Positions 42,511-52,233 of a stretch of 64,000 bases of DNA are shown one piece after another. The number at the start of each line of letters is the position of its first letter. The first letter of the stretch is position 1. A model generated the notes under the pieces. The model did not search any database, was not told where the DNA came from, and saw nothing but the letters and a program-made list of their open reading frames with translations. Both the position numbers and the translations under genes were made by a program. Source of the stretch: CAZJRQ01 sp964548535 (GTDB lineage: Bacteria > Bacillota > Clostridia > Oscillospirales > Ruminococcaceae); assembly GCA_964548535.1 (NCBI GenBank), contig CAZJRQ010000008.1:15848-79847 (forward strand), written 5' to 3'.

Positions 42511-42810
42511 GCTGCCAGTTGGTGTGGAAAACAACTTTGCTAAACAAGGTTGATGTGTTAGGAAAAATGAAGTCATTTGTATATACACTTTCAGGCGGTG
42601 AACAACGTGTAGCATTAGCACGAATAATGATAAAAAATGTGATATAATTTTAGCTGACGAACCTACAGGCTCACTCGACAGAAAGAATGGTGAAGTTGTA
42701 ATAAATATACTAAAGAATTGAATCAAAAATATGGTGAAACTATAATAATGGTAACTCACGATGAAAGTCTTAAATCAATTGGAACAAGGATTGTTAATTT
42801 GGATAAATAA
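42511..42810 (+). pseudogene. Decayed ABC ATPase gene
   Basis: Walker A remnant WCGKTTLLNKV is fused directly to FVYTLSGGEQRVALARIMIK, meaning the middle was deleted. After a frameshift IILADEPTGSLDRKNGEVV, then another shift and ELNQKYGETIIMVTHDESLKS...VNLDK with stop at 42808-42810. It matches a lantibiotic/MacB-type ATPase different from the intact one upstream. Confidence 0.82.
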
Positions 42811-43174
42811 CATTGAATTACGCATATGTTTTAATACTATTTACAATATTCTCTCGTATGGTATCAGTTTGTGTTTCATATATTTTCTCAAAATTCAAAT
42901 TAAAATTAATATTTAAAATGATAATACAAATCACTATTAAAAATAGTTGATGTCATTATTTGGCATGTGTATTTAGAATTATATTTTTATATAGTGCTAG
43001 TTTTTTCTAATAAGTCAAAACTATAATTGTCGGGTTTAGATTGTCTGTTATATAGACATCAGTCATTAAATCGGTTATAATTATATTATTGAGTTAAAGA
43101 AATTTGACGCATTTTTGACTTTTATAGTTTAATATAAAACTAGTAGACACTATTTAGAGAGGAATGTGAATATC
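42811..43174. other. AT-rich intergenic region before second TCS module
   Basis: No gene seen. Its only clear content is the promoter/operator at 43104-43135. Confidence 0.6.
43104..43135 (+). promoter_or_regulatory. Promoter with 11-bp-period TTGAC repeats (regulator gene)
   Basis: TTGAC at 43104 and 43115, then TTTTAT and TAATAT (43130-43135) as -10. The same design, with equal spacing, is found at 45141-45172. Eleven-base direct repeats are typical for PhoB/OmpR-type regulators. Confidence 0.7.
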
Positions 43175-43849
43175 ATGTGTTGTAAAATCTTGGTGGTCGA
43201 TGATGAAGAAATAATGCGAAAGTTACTGAGGGATCATTTTGAAACTGAAGATTATTTGGTTTATACAGCTGATAGCTATGAAAGCACCATAGAAAAACTT
43301 AACGAAAAGCCTGATATTATTCTTTTGGATATTAATATGCCAGATGTAGATGGATTATCTTTGTGTCGAGAAATACGTGAATTTGTTTCTTGTCCTATTG
43401 TGTTTTTGACTGCGAAAATTACAGAAAAAGATAAGATTGATGGACTTAGAGCTGGCGGTGATGACTATATTACTAAGCCATTCAGCTTAGCAGAATTATC
43501 AGCAAGAGTAGAGTCGCATATCAGACGGCAGAATCGTCAAACAACTCTTGGAGAAGTCCATTTTCAAAATGGATTTGTTATTGAATATGATAAGCGAACT
43601 GTTAAGTATCAAAATGAAGAAATTATATTTTCTAAACGAGAGTTTGATATAATTGAGTTTTTATCACGTTATCCAAATAGAGTTTTTGAAAAAGAACAAA
43701 TCTATGAGAGCGTTTGGGGATTAGAAGCAGACGGCAATAGTGATGTTGTTAAGGAGCATGTACGCAAAATCCGCATGAAGTTATTTGATTCAATGGGCAG
43801 ATATGTGATAAAAACTGTATGGGGAGTTGGATACAAATGGGAAGGTTAA
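43175..43849 (+). CDS. OmpR-family response regulator (module 2)
   Basis: About 224 residues from ATG 43175 after AGAGAGGA. Receiver: VVDDEE, Asp in ILLDINMPDVDGL, Lys in DYITKPFSLAEL. DNA-binding domain: FSKREFDIIEFLSRYPNRVFEKEQIYESVWG, VRKIRMKLF...YVIKTVWGVGYK. Likely binds the paired TTGAC repeats before its own gene and before the lipoprotein gene. Confidence 0.9.
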   Translation: MCCKILVVDDEEIMRKLLRDHFETEDYLVYTADSYESTIEKLNEKPDIILLDINMPDVDGLSLCREIREFVSCPIVFLTAKITEKDKIDGLRAGGDDYITKPFSLAELSARVESHIRRQNRQTTLGEVHFQNGFVIEYDKRTVKYQNEEIIFSKREFDIIEFLSRYPNRVFEKEQIYESVWGLEADGNSDVVKEHVRKIRMKLFDSMGRYVIKTVWGVGYKWEG

Positions 43850-45132
43850 AAGATTTTTTTAAGACTAAATCTATCAAGAAATCTTTCACCATGATGGTGC
43901 TGATTATGGCAATTGCTGTGACTCTGATATCAATTATTACTATTGGGATATGTTTGAAGGTTAAAGCTTGGCTTGTACCAATCACCGATGAAGTTATGTT
44001 AAATGTATATACTGAAACTGAAAATGGACGCTCTGAATCCGCTATGCGAATGAGAGCAAATGGCGAAAAATTTGATTTTCCTGTAATACTTGTAGGTGAT
44101 GATAATAATGCGTTTAAACCATATAATCCGCAAGCAACTCAATTTGCTATTGAGCCGATTGCTTCACCTGAATTTTTATCACCTAAAAAAACTTTGCTAT
44201 ATAACGCTATGTCATGGTGTATGATAGCAATGCCTATAATTTATGCTATTTCTGGTATTATTATATGCTCAATTGTGTTCTATAAGAAAAAGCTTGCACT
44301 CCCGCTTGATGTTTTATCAGACGGTGCAAAGAAAATAGCTGATAATGATTTGGATTTTACAATAGATTTTGAGCAGTCTGACGAATTAGGTAAGCTTTGT
44401 GTGTCTTTTGAAAAAATGAGATTAGCTCTTCTGGACAGCCAGCGAACTATTTGGAAAGTTATGGAGGAGAGGAAGAATCTAAATGCATCTGTTGCTCATG
44501 ATTTGCGTACTCCTATTACTATAATTATGGGATATACAGAATATCTTGAGCGTAACATGAAAAATGATAAAGTGAGCGAAGAAAAATTATTAGAAATAAT
44601 AAGTAATCTTTCTGATTCAGCTATTCGATTAGAACACTATGTAAATAGTGTCCGTGACATTCAAAGCTTAGAGGATTTAGAAACCCAAAAAACAGAATGT
44701 ATTATAACCGATGTTGTAAAAGATGTTATTGAAAGCTTTACTCTGCTAGCTGAGAATGACGGAAAAACTTTGGTGATAACTAATAACTTACCTAAAAATT
44801 TATCAGGAATGCTAGATAAGCAATTGTTTTATCGATTATTAGAAAATATAATTTCTAATGCACTTCGTTTTGCAAAACAAAATATTGAAATAGCATTTAC
44901 CTGTGAAACTGAAAAGCTTATTATTATTGTTAATGATGATGGTGATGGATTTAGTGAAAAAACACTTCAATCAAACTTAACACCTTTTTATAAAAAGGAA
45001 AACAATGAAAATCGCATGGCTCTTGGGCTTTCTATTTGCAATATTCTGTGTCGAAAACATGGTGGAAATTTCAGTATTGATAATAATCAACAAGGCGGAG
45101 CAAAGGTTGTCTGCGAATTGCTAATAAATTAA
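43837..45132 (+). CDS. Sensor histidine kinase (module 2)
   Basis: About 431 residues from ATG 43837, overlapping the regulator. Two membrane helices (near 20-42 and 123-150), extracellular domain between them, HAMP, HisKA NASVAHDLRTPITIIMGYTEYL, HATPase NIISNALRFA, DDGDGFS, MALGLSICNILCRKHGG. Paired with the regulator at 43175. Confidence 0.9.
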   Translation: MGRLKDFFKTKSIKKSFTMMVLIMAIAVTLISIITIGICLKVKAWLVPITDEVMLNVYTETENGRSESAMRMRANGEKFDFPVILVGDDNNAFKPYNPQATQFAIEPIASPEFLSPKKTLLYNAMSWCMIAMPIIYAISGIIICSIVFYKKKLALPLDVLSDGAKKIADNDLDFTIDFEQSDELGKLCVSFEKMRLALLDSQRTIWKVMEERKNLNASVAHDLRTPITIIMGYTEYLERNMKNDKVSEEKLLEIISNLSDSAIRLEHYVNSVRDIQSLEDLETQKTECIITDVVKDVIESFTLLAENDGKTLVITNNLPKNLSGMLDKQLFYRLLENIISNALRFAKQNIEIAFTCETEKLIIIVNDDGDGFSEKTLQSNLTPFYKKENNENRMALGLSICNILCRKHGGNFSIDNNQQGGAKVVCELLIN

Positions 45133-45140
45133 ATTGCGTT

Positions 45141-45172
45141 TTGACAGTTTCTTGACTTTTATGATTTATACT
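45141..45172 (+). promoter_or_regulatory. Promoter with 11-bp-period TTGAC repeats (lipoprotein/ABC genes)
   Basis: TTGAC at 45141 and 45152, TTTTAT, and TATACT (45167-45172). Repeat period and distance to -10 are identical to 43104-43135. Confidence 0.75.
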
Positions 45173-45203
45173 CTTCTTATCAAAGATAAGGAGAGTATTT
45201 TTT

Positions 45204-46493
45204 ATGCGAAAAAAAATTGCAACTTTATTAGCAATCTGCTTAGCTAGTTCTTTCTCAAGTTGCTCAAGCAGTGTTGGTGAAAATTCGGGTGAATCAAATA
45301 GCAATGCAAATGGTAATTCTCAAACGAGCGGTGGATTTATAAATAAGCAGTCTGATAACTCGAATGCGGATAATTCACAAGAAACATCACAGTTGCAGCA
45401 TATCAGTGAAATGATGGGCTGTTATAGCACGTCAGAGGGATTCTATTATTACAAAAATCATAACGGTGAAACGTATGAAGATGAATATGAAAATCTAATG
45501 TATATTGATTATCAAAGTCAAAGAGAAGTGTATTTATGCAGTAAGAGTAATTGTGATCATAATGATGATAGCTGTACCTCATATATAAACTTGCTAGGTG
45601 CACAAGGCTTGTTTACATATAATGATAAGCTCTATAGACTTTCAGATGCATATTCTAATGATGGTACAACAATAGTGCCTGGACTGTTTGTCAGCGATTT
45701 AGATGGTGCAAATCAGAAAATGATATACAGCTTAGAATCAGGCATGAGCTGGAGTAGAGATTTTGTAATAGGTGACGGGCTGATTTATGCTGATGTTATG
45801 GTTATGGAAACTATGGAATCTGACGATGGTTTTATTGGTATGTCAGGTGATAATAATAACAGCCAGTTGATGGCAATTGATTTATCAAGCGGCAAGGCAG
45901 AGAAAGTACTTGACTTAAAGAATAAAGAGATAATAGGAACACTTGAACAATGTATTATTCTTAATGAACAAAAGGATAACAAGCTTGCCTTTAGCAAATA
46001 TGACACTAAAACTGGAGAAGAAACATCAATCGGTGAAATCAAGCTTACATACACTTTTTGCATGAGTGGAGATACAATTTATTATGCACTTGAAAAAGAG
46101 AATAAAATATATGCACTGAATATCACAAGTGGTGAAATAACTACTGTTGCAGAAAATCTTCCGTCTGTTCCAGACTTTTTAGAATTTTATGACGGGTATA
46201 TTGTTTATTCAACTACAACAGAAGATTTACCTGCACATTATGCAGTAGATATAAAAAAAGGCGATGTTAAAAACATTAACCTTTATCAAAGCGGAATGGA
46301 TTTCAAATATCCGATAGAAATAAAGGCAGATTTAGGTGAATATTTCTTGGTTATCTATGGAGTGAAAATGGAGAAAGAATACGTTGACTGGGTTGGCGTC
46401 TGGCAGGAATACATTGATAAACAGCTTTTTGCACTGATAAAAAAGGATGATTTTTTTGATGGAAAAGGCGAGTATCTTAAGATAACGGAATAG
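45204..46493 (+). CDS. Lipoprotein with beta-propeller-like domain
   Basis: A 429-residue exported lipoprotein: signal MRKKIATLLAICLASSFSSC with lipidated Cys20, then a Ser/Asn-rich linker to about 70. The rest has repeated YYYK, LYRLSDAYSND, IYYALEKENKIYALNITSG units like a propeller (DUF5050 type). A VYLCSKSNCDHNDDSC cysteine motif near 110-126 is common in clostridial propeller lipoproteins. First gene of the operon with an ABC-2 transporter; may sense or bind the transporter's substrate. Confidence 0.8.
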   Translation: MRKKIATLLAICLASSFSSCSSSVGENSGESNSNANGNSQTSGGFINKQSDNSNADNSQETSQLQHISEMMGCYSTSEGFYYYKNHNGETYEDEYENLMYIDYQSQREVYLCSKSNCDHNDDSCTSYINLLGAQGLFTYNDKLYRLSDAYSNDGTTIVPGLFVSDLDGANQKMIYSLESGMSWSRDFVIGDGLIYADVMVMETMESDDGFIGMSGDNNNSQLMAIDLSSGKAEKVLDLKNKEIIGTLEQCIILNEQKDNKLAFSKYDTKTGEETSIGEIKLTYTFCMSGDTIYYALEKENKIYALNITSGEITTVAENLPSVPDFLEFYDGYIVYSTTTEDLPAHYAVDIKKGDVKNINLYQSGMDFKYPIEIKADLGEYFLVIYGVKMEKEYVDWVGVWQEYIDKQLFALIKKDDFFDGKGEYLKITE

Positions 46494-46504
46494 GAGATAT
46501 ATGA

Positions 46505-47230
46505 ATGCTGGAATTAATTGATGTAGAGAAAAAATATAAAAAGAATATTGCTTTAAACGGTGTCAGTTTAACTTTAGAACCTGGTGTATATGGATTGCTG
46601 GGTCCTAATGGAGCTGGAAAATCTACAATGATGAACATAATCACAGACAATCTGTTAGCTGATAGCGGTAAGGTTTTGTGGGATGGAGTTGAAATTCACA
46701 AGCTTGGTGAAAAATTTCGAGACATTTTAGGTTATGCTCCGCAACAGCAGGGACTTTATGATATGTTTACAGGCAGACGATTTTTAAGCTATTTAGCTGC
46801 ACTTAAAAAAACCCCTAAAAATAAAATTGATGAAGAAGTTGAGCGTACAGCTAATGCAGTAAATCTAACAGAGCAGTTAGATAAAAAACTTTCGGCATAT
46901 TCTGGCGGTATGAAACAGCGTATTTTAGTTGCTCAAGCGTTAATTGGTTCACCTAAACTTTTAGTTATGGACGAGCCAACCGCTGGGCTTGACCCAAAAG
47001 AGAGGATTCGCATACGGGAGCTAATGGCAGAACAAGCAAAAGATAAGATTGTGCTTATTGCTACCCACGTCGTTTCAGATATTTCAGGCATTGCAAAGGA
47101 AATTATTCTGCTTAAAAAAGGCGATATTGTTGCAAAGGATTCGCCAGAAGTTTTAATCGAAAAATATGCACCAAAAGGAGATATGGAAGATGTATATCTA
47201 AAACTTTTCGGTGAGGAGGATAATAAATGA
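46505..47230 (+). CDS. ABC transporter ATPase (ABC-2 type)
   Basis: A 241-residue ATPase: Walker A GPNGAGKST near 36-44, Q loop YAPQQQGLYD, signature YSGGMKQRILVAQAL, Walker B LLVMDEPTAGLDP, switch His in IATHVVSDIS. Starts 12 bases after the lipoprotein gene; overlaps the permease by 4 bases. Bacitracin/lantibiotic-type exporter family. Confidence 0.92.
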   Translation: MLELIDVEKKYKKNIALNGVSLTLEPGVYGLLGPNGAGKSTMMNIITDNLLADSGKVLWDGVEIHKLGEKFRDILGYAPQQQGLYDMFTGRRFLSYLAALKKTPKNKIDEEVERTANAVNLTEQLDKKLSAYSGGMKQRILVAQALIGSPKLLVMDEPTAGLDPKERIRIRELMAEQAKDKIVLIATHVVSDISGIAKEIILLKKGDIVAKDSPEVLIEKYAPKGDMEDVYLKLFGEEDNK

Positions 47231-49599
47231 GCAGGCTTTTCTCAAACGAACTGCGTAAATTGTTTGGTAGAAAAACAATATTTGTTGTATTGCTTAGTTT
47301 GGTTTTATTCAACGTGTTTTTTCTTTGGTATTCAAATCAATCTAACGATGAAAAGCCACCGCTGAATGCATATAAAAAGATATCTAACGATTTATCAGTT
47401 TTGCCTAATGAAGAACGTCCTGATTTTATAAATAGATATTATACAGATATTAAAGGTATCGAACTTGTTGAAAACGTTAAGATGTATGAATCTTGGCAAA
47501 ATGAACATGGGAATACTTTGGCAAACAATATTAAAAGTCAAAATCTTGATGAATATAATCATTATTTATCACTATGGGAATCAGGAGAGTATTTGCATTA
47601 TACTAAAAACATTCAGCAGGAGTCAGCTCTTGCAAATGAGATTTACACTGAAATTACGCAGTTATCCGGTTATCAGGATTATTTAAGTGAAATTGAAGAT
47701 CGTGCTAACATATTGTCGGGAATCTCAATTTTTTCAAAAGAAACTAGTGATGGTTTTTCAAGCAGCAATATTCAAAAAACAGCTGATGACTATTCATCCA
47801 TGAGCCATACAGAAATTACTTATGATGTTTCTTATGGTGTGACTTCGGCGACTTCTTCACTTGTTACTGATTGCCTTGTGTTTATTTTCTTATTCATTTT
47901 CGCCTTTCTTATGATTTATGATGAAAAAAACAAAGGCTTGTTTTCGCTTGTAAAATCTACACCGTATGGAAGATTACGATTAATTGCTTGCAAAATGGCG
48001 GTGTTGGATGTTAGTACGGCAGTAATTGTTTTTATTTTATATGGATGTAATATTGTATTTTATGGTTTTACAATTGGGCTTGGCGATCTTTCTAGAAGTA
48101 TTCAGTCGGTCGGTTTATTTATGGGAAGTACTATTAAAATGTCGGTGGGAAAATTTTTGATAAGCTTTATGCTTTTGAAATGGCTTGCTTGTTTCTTAAT
48201 AGGGCTGATTGTTATGTTTGCATCTGTTTTCATGCGAAAAAGCATATCGGCATTTATATCAAGCGGTATTATTCTTTTGGTAAGTTTTTTGCAATATGTA
48301 TTAATTCCTGCTAACAGTCAAATTACAATACTTAAACATATCAACCTATTTGGACTTTTTAGCGCTCAGGACATACTGGGATTATATCTGAATCTAAATG
48401 TATTCGGAAAGGCGATATCTTTGTTTTTTGCGTCTATTGTTACTATATCATTGCTAATTCTTATTTTCGCAAGTTTAAACTGTATAGTATTTTCAAAAAG
48501 TCGTTCAGAACAGCCCTCGCGATTTAATTTGCGTTTCTCATTTTGCAGTAGAAATAAAGAAAAAAACGTTGGAAAAAGTGTGTGTAGTCAAGAGTTATAT
48601 AAAATATTATGGGTTAATAAAACTATAATAGTCTTATTGGGATTCGCGGCAGTTTCAATTTATAGCTGTCTTACGTCAGTAACATATCTATCACCTGACG
48701 AGCTTTATTATAAATCTTACATGAATCAATTAGAAGGTGAAGTTACACAAGAGAAAATTGAGCTTTTAAAAACAGAACGTGCAAGATTTGAAGAAGTGCA
48801 ATTAGAGCTTGATAAGTTAAGTATGCAAACAGACAGCAATGATATTCAAGTTCAACAGAAACGAGAATCCTTAGAGCGAGAGCTTTATAAGCAAACTGTT
48901 TTTGAGCGTGTATGGAATCAATATGAAGAAATTAAAAATACAGATGGCTGGTTTGTTTATGAAACAGGATATAATGAACTGTTTGATATTCATAAAATTC
49001 GAAACGGCAAGGAAATGCTAATAATCAGCTTATTGCTAATAATCTGCTGTTATGGTATTTTCACGATGGAATACACCAACGGCATTAATCAATTAATAAA
49101 AACAACACCGCTTGGACGCGGGTATACTTATAAAGCAAAGACCACGATTGCAATTGTTTTGATGCTTTTGATAGTCGTGATTGGAATGCTGCCTGCTATT
49201 ATTAATATATCAAACGTATATGGCTTGTCCTACTTAAATGCACCAATTTGCAGTTTGAAAGATTTTAGTCATATGCCATCATTTATCAGCATTGGCGGTT
49301 TTATTGGAGTATTGTATTTATTAAAGCTAATCGCCTGTACGGCAGTTGTTATGCTAATAATATTCATATCTTTAAAAACACGCCACAGCATTTATACGCT
49401 GTTAATTTGCACATTAATAATTGCCTTTCCGGCGATATTAAATGTTATGGGCATTACGTGGTTTAGTTATTTAGGATTTACGCCTTTATTTAATGCTGGG
49501 GCTTTATTTTCACAAGGACAAAATTTATTAGTAGCAATATATTCTTTAGTAGCAATATTAGTTATAGCTATGGTTTCGGTATCACGCAAGCACGGCTAA
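47227..49599 (+). CDS. Large ABC-2 type permease, two fused membrane halves
   Basis: A 790-residue permease. Each half starts with a helix preceded by a basic ELRKLFGRK- or ELYKILWVNK-like end, has a ~150-residue extracytoplasmic loop, and then five to six helices (half 1 about 18-425, half 2 about 460-790). FDEKNKGLFSLVKSTPYGR-like and MEYTNGINQLIKTTPLGRG loops occupy equal places, showing duplication and fusion. Exports together with the ATPase at 46505. Confidence 0.82.
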   Translation: MSRLFSNELRKLFGRKTIFVVLLSLVLFNVFFLWYSNQSNDEKPPLNAYKKISNDLSVLPNEERPDFINRYYTDIKGIELVENVKMYESWQNEHGNTLANNIKSQNLDEYNHYLSLWESGEYLHYTKNIQQESALANEIYTEITQLSGYQDYLSEIEDRANILSGISIFSKETSDGFSSSNIQKTADDYSSMSHTEITYDVSYGVTSATSSLVTDCLVFIFLFIFAFLMIYDEKNKGLFSLVKSTPYGRLRLIACKMAVLDVSTAVIVFILYGCNIVFYGFTIGLGDLSRSIQSVGLFMGSTIKMSVGKFLISFMLLKWLACFLIGLIVMFASVFMRKSISAFISSGIILLVSFLQYVLIPANSQITILKHINLFGLFSAQDILGLYLNLNVFGKAISLFFASIVTISLLILIFASLNCIVFSKSRSEQPSRFNLRFSFCSRNKEKNVGKSVCSQELYKILWVNKTIIVLLGFAAVSIYSCLTSVTYLSPDELYYKSYMNQLEGEVTQEKIELLKTERARFEEVQLELDKLSMQTDSNDIQVQQKRESLERELYKQTVFERVWNQYEEIKNTDGWFVYETGYNELFDIHKIRNGKEMLIISLLLIICCYGIFTMEYTNGINQLIKTTPLGRGYTYKAKTTIAIVLMLLIVVIGMLPAIINISNVYGLSYLNAPICSLKDFSHMPSFISIGGFIGVLYLLKLIACTAVVMLIIFISLKTRHSIYTLLICTLIIAFPAILNVMGITWFSYLGFTPLFNAGALFSQGQNLLVAIYSLVAILVIAMVSVSRKHG

Positions 49600-49632
49600 A
49601 AGTTTGGTGTGCTGGGTTTCTAGTAATATATT

Positions 49633-49676
49633 AAAAATGAGATGCTGGCGGTTTAATGCTGGTATCTCATTTTTTG
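49633..49676 (+). terminator. Terminator of lipoprotein/ABC operon
   Basis: AAAAATGAGAT / ATCTCATTTTT stem with a T run, inner loop of 20 bases. Confidence 0.8.
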
Positions 49677-49880
49677 AGTATTTAATTTAGGGTGGTTTTG
49701 TAAGTGGGATGCAGAGGTTACGTGGCATGAGGCGGAGTTTTATTTTTATAAGTTTTACAAATCATACAACCCCGCTAGTGGTGACAAATTAATAATTTAA
49801 TTAATACATAATAAGCAATTGAAATTTGAAGTAATCTATTGTATAATATAAATTATTGATTGGTAGAGGTGTGTAAAAAA

Positions 49881-50558
49881 ATGCAAAATATATTAATAGT
49901 AGAAGATGATAAAAATATAAATAAAGGATTATGCTTTGATTTAACTGCTGAAGGGTATGAAACTCTATCGGCTGAAAACGGAAAAATGGCAATTGAAATA
50001 TTGCAAAGCAATCAAATAAATCTTGCTTTGCTTGATGTCAACTTGCCCGATATTGATGGCTTTTCTCTTTGTGAAAAAATTAAGAGAGATTATGATATTC
50101 CAGTCATATTTTTAACTGCTAGAGACCTTGAGCATGAGGAACTTTTGGGATTTGAAAATGGTGCTGACGACTATATAACCAAGCCGTTTAGTATGCCTTT
50201 GCTTAGAAAAAGAATAGCTGTGGTGTTAAAACGATATAATAAAACTTCAGCAAACGAATATTCTGATGGATTTTTGTCAATTGATTTTGACAAGCTGATT
50301 GCAAATAAAAATGGTGATATAATAATGCTTACGCCTACTGAATATAAGCTGATTAAAATCTTTATTTCGAATGCTGGTAATGTGCTTACAAGAAAGCTTT
50401 TGCTTGAGAAAATGTGGGATAATGACGGCAATTTTGTTGATGAGCATGCACTGACTGTAAATATAAATCGGCTTAGAAATAAGCTTGAGGATGACAAGCA
50501 TAAATATATCAAAACAGTATATGGCATTGGCTACAGCTGGGCAGGTGAAAAGCTTTGA
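49881..50558 (+). CDS. OmpR-family response regulator (module 3)
   Basis: About 225 residues from ATG 49881 after GAGGTG. Receiver: IVEDDKN, Asp in LALLDVNLPDIDGF, Lys in DYITKPFSMPLL. DNA-binding domain: LTPTEYKLIKIFISNAGNVLTRKLLLEKMWD, NRLRNKLEDDKHKYIKTVYGIGYSW. Closest in layout to BceR-type regulators of antimicrobial-peptide transporters. Confidence 0.9.
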   Translation: MQNILIVEDDKNINKGLCFDLTAEGYETLSAENGKMAIEILQSNQINLALLDVNLPDIDGFSLCEKIKRDYDIPVIFLTARDLEHEELLGFENGADDYITKPFSMPLLRKRIAVVLKRYNKTSANEYSDGFLSIDFDKLIANKNGDIIMLTPTEYKLIKIFISNAGNVLTRKLLLEKMWDNDGNFVDEHALTVNINRLRNKLEDDKHKYIKTVYGIGYSWAGEKL

Positions 50559-51463
50559 ATTATTGGGTTGTAATTATAATTGCTCTTGTATTAGTTTTGA
50601 TTGCGGTTGTGATTTATTACAAGCATATTATTGCAAAATTTTCAAGGAAATTAGACAAAACGCTTGATGACATGATTTCTGAAAAAGATGTTGATTTTGA
50701 ATATCAAGATGAAAGCATAAGCGGAAAACTTAACGTAAAACTTAAAAGGTTGTATGAAATACTAAATGATAGAACTGAAATGACTAAGAAAGATAGAGAT
50801 AATATGCAGTCGCTGATTTCAGATATTACTCATCAGGTTAGAACACCAACCGCTAATTTGAAAATGTATAATCAGATTTTGACAGAACGTGAACTTACTG
50901 ATGAGCAGAGAAAAGAGTTTATTGAGCTATCAGAAAATCAAATAGATAAGCTTGATTTTCTCATGAATTCGCTTGTTAAAATGTCACGTCTTGAAAATGG
51001 AATGATAAAGCTTAATCCGCAAAAAATATTAGTGTTGGATATTTTATCCGATGGTTTGCTGCAAATTATGCTTAATGCTGAGAAGAAAAATATCAATATA
51101 GATGTAGATTGTGATGAGAGCATTTGTGCTGTATGCGATAAAAAATGGACGTCTGAAGTTGTATTTAATATATTAGATAATGCGGTGAAGTACACACCAC
51201 AGAATGGAAAGGTTTTTTTGAGCGTATCAGAACAGGAGTTTTACACGGTAGTCAGTATAAAAGATAATGGTGCTGGAATAGCTGAACAAGAACAGCCTCT
51301 AATCTTCAAACGATTTTACCGTTCGGCAACTGCTAGTGATGAAAAAGGAGCTGGAATTGGACTTTTTCTTTCAAGAGAACTCATTACTGCTCAAGACGGA
51401 TATATTCAGGTTAGGTCGGAAGTTGGAAAAGGTTCAGAGTTTTTAATATTTCTCAAAAAATAA
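50555..51463 (+). CDS. Short sensor histidine kinase (BceS-like)
   Basis: A 302-residue kinase starting at TTG, overlapping the regulator by 4 bases. A single N-terminal membrane helix (residues 3-23) and almost no extracellular part, so it must sense through a partner, as intramembrane-sensing BceS-type kinases sense through their transporter. HisKA SDITHQVRTPTANLKMY, N box NILDNAVKYTP, G boxes DNGAGIAE and GAGIGLFLSRELI. Confidence 0.88.
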   Translation: MNYWVVIIIALVLVLIAVVIYYKHIIAKFSRKLDKTLDDMISEKDVDFEYQDESISGKLNVKLKRLYEILNDRTEMTKKDRDNMQSLISDITHQVRTPTANLKMYNQILTERELTDEQRKEFIELSENQIDKLDFLMNSLVKMSRLENGMIKLNPQKILVLDILSDGLLQIMLNAEKKNINIDVDCDESICAVCDKKWTSEVVFNILDNAVKYTPQNGKVFLSVSEQEFYTVVSIKDNGAGIAEQEQPLIFKRFYRSATASDEKGAGIGLFLSRELITAQDGYIQVRSEVGKGSEFLIFLKK

Positions 51464-51465
51464 TC

Positions 51466-51502
51466 AAACCTCTCAGAATTGTTATATTTCTGAGAGGTTT
51501 TT
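51466..51502 (+). terminator. Terminator between kinase and ABC genes (module 3)
   Basis: Perfect 13-pair stem AAACCTCTCAGAA / TTCTGAGAGGTTT plus T residues. Confidence 0.88.
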
Positions 51503-51557
51503 GTGATATTTCAGCTTTATAATATAAACATAACATAAAAAGAGAGGGAAAATTATT

Positions 51558-52223
51558 ATGGTAGTACTTAAAACTGAACAGCTTAAAAAATATTATGGAG
51601 AAGGGGACAGCTTAACTAAAGCACTTGACGGAATAAACTTCAGCGTTGAACGCGGAGAATTTGTATCAATTGTTGGTACATCAGGAAGCGGAAAATCCAC
51701 CCTGCTTAACATGATTGGCGGACTTGATATTCCGTCATCAGGCAAGGTTGTTATTGACAACAAAGAAATTTCATCTATGTCTGATAATGAACTGACGATT
51801 TTTCGTCGCAGACAAATCGGATTTATTTTTCAAAATTACAACCTTGTGCCAATGCTTAACGTTTATGAAAATATAGTTTTGCCTATTGAACTTGACGGTG
51901 GTAAAATTGATAAGAAATTCATTAACGAAATTATCGAGCTTTTACATCTTGAAGAAAAGCTTGAGCGTTATCCAAATAATCTTTCTGGCGGTCAGCAGCA
52001 GAGGGTTGCAATTGCACGAGCATTAGCATCAAAGCCAGCGATTATTTTGGCAGATGAACCTACTGGAAATCTAGATACAAAAACAAGTCAAGAGGTGTTG
52101 GGTCTTATGAAAATGAGTGCAAAAAAGTTCGGACAAACTCTTGTAATGATAACACACAACATGGAAATTGCTCAGCTTGCTGATAAAATTATACGCATTG
52201 AAGACGGTAAAATTAAAGAATGA
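51558..52223 (+). CDS. ABC transporter ATPase (MacB/BceA-like)
   Basis: A 221-residue ATPase: Walker A GTSGSGKST, Q loop FIFQNYNLVPML, signature LSGGQQQRVAIARALA, Walker B IILADEPTGNLDT, switch His in ITHNME. Behind its own leader after a terminator. Works with the permease at 52234. Confidence 0.93.
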   Translation: MVVLKTEQLKKYYGEGDSLTKALDGINFSVERGEFVSIVGTSGSGKSTLLNMIGGLDIPSSGKVVIDNKEISSMSDNELTIFRRRQIGFIFQNYNLVPMLNVYENIVLPIELDGGKIDKKFINEIIELLHLEEKLERYPNNLSGGQQQRVAIARALASKPAIILADEPTGNLDTKTSQEVLGLMKMSAKKFGQTLVMITHNMEIAQLADKIIRIEDGKIKE

Positions 52224-52233
52224 GGTGAGCTTT

